A stretch of DNA of 8,535 nucleotides from an uncultured Eubacteriales bacterium (GTDB taxonomy: Bacteria; Bacillota; Clostridia; Oscillospirales; CAG-272). The notes below the pieces were generated by a model that saw nothing but the letters and a program-made list of their open reading frames with translations, was not told the DNA's origin and did not search any database. The translations under genes were made by a program, and so were the position numbers. This document shows positions 5,849-8,535 of this stretch, one piece after another; position 1 is the stretch's first letter; each line of letters opens with the position of its first letter. The DNA is taken from positions 1 to 8,535 of the forward strand of contig CAKSOR010000090.1 in NCBI GenBank assembly GCA_934477985.1. Direction: 5' to 3'.

Positions 5849-5900
5849 CGTGCCGCCTTTTGTGTGATATATAGAATGACGCGCGCGGCACGCTTTTTCT
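5849..5900 (+). terminator. Weak terminator-like inverted repeat upstream of ABC promoter
   Basis: CGTGCCGC (5849-5856) is exactly complementary to GCGGCACG (5885-5892), and CTTTTTCTCTT follows. The 28-base loop is long, and no gene upstream on the plus strand needs termination, so it may equally be a regulator site touching the -35 region, or chance. Confidence 0.3.
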
Positions 5901-5901
5901 C

Positions 5902-5930
5902 TTGACTTTTTCGGCGGGGTGTGCTATAAT
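5902..5930 (+). promoter_or_regulatory. Sigma-A promoter of the ABC importer operon
   Basis: -35 TTGACT (5902-5907), 17-base spacer, -10 TATAAT (5925-5930) with extended TGC before it. Transcription should start near 5937, giving a leader of about 150 nt before the ATPase start at 6090. Confidence 0.88.
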
Positions 5931-5936
5931 ATATAC

Positions 5937-6074
5937 ATCAACTTGATAAGCGAGTTCCGGAGAGGATGACCCGAAAGAACGAGCAAAACGCAAGTTTATA
6001 TAAAGATACTTTCAAAAAGCACTGAACAATGGGGTTCACGAAGACCCTGTTGGTCTGTGCTTTTATTATTTTAC
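5937..6074 (+). promoter_or_regulatory. Structured leader of the ABC operon, possible riboswitch or attenuator
   Basis: The first half, 5941-5996, is closed by ACTTG (5941-5945) with CAAGT (5991-5995) and holds an inner GTTC (5954-5957)/GAAC (5977-5980) pair around CGGAGAGGATGACCCG. The second half is the terminator-like hairpin 6013-6073. GTTC could instead pair with GAAC at 6024-6027 inside that hairpin, a possible switch. I compared it with TPP, FMN, glycine, SAM, lysine, T-box and guanidine motifs and found no match, so the ligand is unknown. Confidence 0.5.
6013..6073 (+). terminator. Terminator-like hairpin in front of the ABC operon
   Basis: AAAAGCAC (6015-6022) pairs exactly with GTGCTTTT (6057-6064). 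An inner AACA..GGG/CCCTGTT stem strengthens it, and TTTTATTATTTT follows. It ends one base before the AAGGAGG of the ATPase gene, so it must be bypassed for expression. AGACC/GGTCT (6042-6056) offers a competing small hairpin. Confidence 0.65.
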
Positions 6075-6089
6075 AAGGAGGACATGACA

Positions 6090-6857
6090 ATGGAAAAACC
6101 GATCATTACCGTCGATCACGTGAGCAAGATCTTCACGAACAACAACGCGAAGGTCACGGCGCTCTCGGATGTTTCGCTCTCGATAGACCGAGGCGAGTTC
6201 ATCTCGCTGCTCGGACCCTCCGGCTGCGGAAAAACAACGCTGCTCCGCATGATCGCCGACCTCATCGACCCCAGCGAAGGTACGCTGACGGTCGACGGCG
6301 GAACTCCGCGCGAGGCAAGGCTCGGTCGCAAGTACGGCATGGTCTTCCAGAGCCCGGTTCTCTACGAATGGCGGACGGTTCAGAAGAACGTCGAGCTCCC
6401 GCTCGAGATCATCAAGCTCCCGAAAGCCGAGCGCGAGGAACGCGCTCTGAAGATGCTCGAGCTTGTCGGACTCACGAACTTCGCCGACCATCATCCGTCG
6501 CAGCTCAGCGGCGGCATGCAGCAGAGAGTCGGCATCGCAAGGGCGCTCGCGCTGAACCCCGACATCCTTCTGATGGACGAACCGTTTTCGGCGCTCGACG
6601 AGTTCACACGCGAGAAGCTGCACGAAGACCTGCTCAGAATCTGGAAAAAGACCGGCAAGACGATAATCTTCGTCACGCACAATATCTCCGAGTCGGTCTA
6701 CCTCTCGGACAGAGTCTGCGTCCTCTCGCCGCACCCTGGAAGGCTTTCGGCGGTCGTCGACATCACTCTCGGACGTCCGAGAGTTCCCGAAATGCGGGGC
6801 TCGCCCGAGCTTACCGAGCTCGTCTCGGTCGTCCGCAACAGCTTTGAAGGCATCTGA
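6090..6857 (+). CDS. ABC importer ATPase, nitrate/sulfonate/taurine (NitT/TauT) class
   Basis: Cytoplasmic ATP-hydrolysing subunit that powers the two permeases encoded next. It is 255 residues with a complete motif set: Walker A GPSGCGKT (42-49), Q-loop Gln87 (VFQSP), signature LSGGMQQR (139-146), Walker B ILLMDEP (159-165), D-loop SALD (167-170), and H-loop His197 in FVTHNISESVYLSDRV. The ISESVYLSDRV stretch and the LSPHPGR segment (212-218) are typical of SsuB/TauB/ThiZ-like proteins. The ATG at 6090 is chosen over the ATG at 6084 because AAGGAGG (6075-6081) has an 8-base spacer to it. The stop is followed 12 bases later by the first permease. The substrate class (sulfonate, nitrate, thiamine precursor, riboflavin, guanidine and others share this type) cannot be told from the ATPase. 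Confidence 0.95.
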   Translation: MEKPIITVDHVSKIFTNNNAKVTALSDVSLSIDRGEFISLLGPSGCGKTTLLRMIADLIDPSEGTLTVDGGTPREARLGRKYGMVFQSPVLYEWRTVQKNVELPLEIIKLPKAEREERALKMLELVGLTNFADHHPSQLSGGMQQRVGIARALALNPDILLMDEPFSALDEFTREKLHEDLLRIWKKTGKTIIFVTHNISESVYLSDRVCVLSPHPGRLSAVVDITLGRPRVPEMRGSPELTELVSVVRNSFEGI

Positions 6858-6869
6858 AAGGAGCGTCAA

Positions 6870-7751
6870 ATGGATATAAAAGAAAAAGTCCCGGCGGCGC
6901 TCAGGTCTGCGGGCAGGGAAAAGAAGCCGTCGGTGATGAAAAAACTGACCGCGTCGGACGGCTTCGTGCTCTTTGTCTGGATACTCGGCTTCGCGGTCAT
7001 CTGGGAGATCGGAGCGTTCTACATTCAGACCGTCTCGCCGAAGCACCCCGAATACATTCTCCCGCACCTCTGGCAGATCGCCTCGTCGGTCACGATGAAG
7101 GCGAGCGACGACCAGACGATCTTCGGAATGGTCATGACAAACGCGTGGGCGACCTTATCGCGAGCCGGAATCGGATTCCTCATCGGAATGGCGCTCGGAG
7201 CGCTGCTGGCGCTGGCGATGAGCCTCTCTGGCGCGGTCGAGAAGATCGCGTTTCCGTATCTTATGATAATTCAGATGATCCCGATACTCGGAATGGCGCC
7301 GATAGTGCTGTCACTCACCGGCGACATATCGTCGAGCCGGATAGTCATCGCGGCGATTCTCACCTTCTATCCGGTCGCGGCGAACATGCTCGCCGGATTC
7401 AAGTCGGTCAGCCGCGAAAAGCATGAGCTGATGTTCTCCTACGCGGTGAACCGCTTCACACTCTATCAGAAGGTAATGCTCCCGACCTGCCTGCCGTACT
7501 TCTTCACCGGACTCAAGATCGCCGCTCCGATGGCGATAACCGCTTCGATACTTGTCGACACATTGCAGGGCGGCGTCGGACTCGGATGTCTGCTTTCACA
7601 GTCCCTCAAGCACAACACTTCGATCTACGCTTTCTGGGAGATAGTCTTCATAAGCGCGGCGCTCGGAATCTTCTTCTCGAAGCTGATGGGCTTCTTTGAG
7701 TCGCTGCTGTCGGGAAAGAAACATAATGTAAAGAAAGGTGAGGCAAAATGA
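6870..7751 (+). CDS. ABC importer permease, first of two (SsuC/TauC/ThiX-like)
   Basis: Inner-membrane channel subunit of the importer. It is 293 residues with a charged N-terminal tail of about 28 residues and roughly six membrane helices (about 32-52, 95-118, 125-149, 156-176, 204-228, 255-278). The EAA-type loop contacting the ATPase is at 182-214 (REKHELMFSYAVNRFTLYQK, then VMLPTCLPYFFTGLKI), with Asn where the loop usually has Gly. EYILPHLWQI (61-70) is the lPsP-like segment typical of this permease class. The start ATG follows AAGGAG (6858-6863) by 6 bases. The end overlaps the second permease as ATGA. Having two different permeases suggests a heterodimeric channel rather than the usual homodimer. 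Confidence 0.93.
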   Translation: MDIKEKVPAALRSAGREKKPSVMKKLTASDGFVLFVWILGFAVIWEIGAFYIQTVSPKHPEYILPHLWQIASSVTMKASDDQTIFGMVMTNAWATLSRAGIGFLIGMALGALLALAMSLSGAVEKIAFPYLMIIQMIPILGMAPIVLSLTGDISSSRIVIAAILTFYPVAANMLAGFKSVSREKHELMFSYAVNRFTLYQKVMLPTCLPYFFTGLKIAAPMAITASILVDTLQGGVGLGCLLSQSLKHNTSIYAFWEIVFISAALGIFFSKLMGFFESLLSGKKHNVKKGEAK

Positions 7752-8535
7752 ACAGGATCGCAATCAAACGCCGGGCTGTAAAGAGCGTCCGGCGCTGGGA
7801 AAAGGAAGCTCCGTCGACCTTCAACACGGTGACCTCGGTAGTTTACCCGCTGATCTTCGGAGTCGTGCTCTTCACGCTCTGGCAGACGCAGATTCTGCAC
7901 AAGCTGGTGCACGCGGATGAGTGGATTCTTCCGACTCCGTCGCACATCGGCGAGATAATCGGCGGCAACCTGCAAAAGCTCTTCGGAAACCTGCTGATGA
8001 CGACGATACCGGTCGTGATCGGACTCGCGCTCGGCTCTTTCCTCGGATTCTTAGTGGCGCTCTTCGCGGTGCAGTTCAGGCACTTCGGAAAGGGCGGGCT
8101 GGCGGTGGTGTCCTGCTTCAACGCGATACCGATAGTCGCGCTGGCGCCGGTCTTCAACAATCTCGTCAAGGTCTGGATAAGCGACATCCAGGTGCGCGGA
8201 ATCGTCTCGAAGTTCTTAGTCGTCACGGTTATGTGCGTCTCGAGCATGAGCTTCAACGCCTACCGCGGACTGACCGAGGTTCAGCCGTTCGGCGAGGACC
8301 TGATGAAGACCTACGCGGCGGACAAAAAGACGGTGTTCTTCAAACTGAGGCTTCCGAACTGCCTGCCGTTCATCTTCACGGCGCTGAAGGTGAGCCTCCC
8401 GGTCAGCATAATCAGCGCGCTGGTCAGCGAGTACTTCATCGACACGGTCGAGGGCAGCGGAAGCTATCCCGGACTCGGACGGATGATACGCAGCAATATT
8501 CTGAACGCCCAGTACGCGTCGGCGTGGGCATACAT
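7748..8535 (+). CDS. ABC importer permease, second of two (3' end cut by window edge)
   Basis: Second membrane subunit; 262 residues are visible and the frame is open to the edge. A basic N-terminal tail (1-20) is followed by a first helix at about 30-48, LPTPSHIGE (61-69) matching the class signature, helices at about 84-108, 117-139, 152-170 and 205-228, and an EAA-type loop at 182-214 (GEDLMKTYAADKKTVFFKL, then RLPNCLPFIFTALKV). GSYPGLGRMI (238-247) is the usual periplasmic Gly-rich segment before the last helix. It overlaps the first permease by four bases (ATGA), with a purine-rich SD (AAAGGTGAGG) just before, so the two should be made in equal amounts. A substrate-binding protein is expected downstream but is not in view. 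Confidence 0.92.
   Translation, partial: MNRIAIKRRAVKSVRRWEKEAPSTFNTVTSVVYPLIFGVVLFTLWQTQILHKLVHADEWILPTPSHIGEIIGGNLQKLFGNLLMTTIPVVIGLALGSFLGFLVALFAVQFRHFGKGGLAVVSCFNAIPIVALAPVFNNLVKVWISDIQVRGIVSKFLVVTVMCVSSMSFNAYRGLTEVQPFGEDLMKTYAADKKTVFFKLRLPNCLPFIFTALKVSLPVSIISALVSEYFIDTVEGSGSYPGLGRMIRSNILNAQYASAWAY

Larger units (their letters stand above)
5527..5900. other. Non-coding stretch between the divergent Fic gene and ABC operon
   Basis: About 370 bases without a convincing gene. Open frames on both strands (near 5551-5820) lack SDs, have odd composition and overlap hairpins, so I treat them as chance. 5527-5740 is GC-rich with no recognisable feature. 5741-5845 is an AT-rich island with two perfect inverted repeats, annotated separately. 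5849-5892 carries long-range complementary GC arms just before the ABC promoter. Confidence 0.6.

Noticed and set aside
5951..5995. Resemblance of GGAGAG..ACCCG..GAAC to a TPP riboswitch
   Set aside because: The CUGAGA box, the conserved 3' half and the GGGG/AGGGA pairing are missing, so the likeness is superficial.
6029..7067. Long frames overlapping the ABC ATPase on both strands
   Set aside because: They are rich in Arg/Asp/Glu as expected for shadows of GC-rich coding DNA; the ATPase frame has all family motifs.

Overview
The window looks like chromosomal DNA of a Gram-positive Clostridia-type bacterium (Bacillota), probably an uncultured gut or rumen Oscillospirales/Christensenellales-like lineage. 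The grounds are strong AGGAGG-type ribosome binding sites, near-consensus sigma-A promoters (TTGACA/TTGATT, 17-base spacer, TATAAT) before four transcription units, a fairly GC-rich coding fraction, and the gene families present. The taxon is an inference; there is no rRNA or marker gene.

Left part, all on the minus strand and read right to left. A Fic-domain gene (4278-5342) has its own promoter and leader. It is followed by a lysA-type diaminopimelate decarboxylase (2826-4082), also with its own promoter and leader, which overlaps by 14 bases an unrecognised six-helix membrane protein (2153-2839). A third promoter then drives a PD-(D/E)XK nuclease of the Rpn/transposase-like family (1029-1988), a 43-codon microcistron (876-1007), and an RluA-type pseudouridine synthase (1-879, cut by the window edge). 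The last two are joined by an ATGA stop/start overlap.

Right part, plus strand. A divergent 594-base gap separates the Fic gene from an ABC importer operon: an ATPase (6090-6857) and two permeases (6870-7751 and 7748 onward, cut by the edge), of the nitrate/sulfonate/taurine/thiamine-precursor class. The operon has a consensus promoter and a leader of about 150 nt ending in a terminator-like hairpin just before the ribosome binding site. This suggests attenuation or a riboswitch; the substrate cannot be read from the window and no binding protein is present.

Most interesting points: (1) the Fic protein has Cys where the catalytic His should be and Ala for the second Gly of the motif, while an inhibitory SxxxEG motif is kept; (2) the Rpn gene carries an internal ATG with an SD-like sequence, and 39 bases spanning that start are repeated exactly downstream as the start of a separate microcistron with an ideal AGGAGG, which resembles the intragenic small-Rpn antitoxin arrangement but is duplicated; (3) the Rpn leader folds into a hairpin of about 90 nt with a GNRA-type tip that holds the only SD-like purine tract; (4) the leaders of lysA and the Fic gene carry two versions of one palindromic element; (5) the ABC operon leader.
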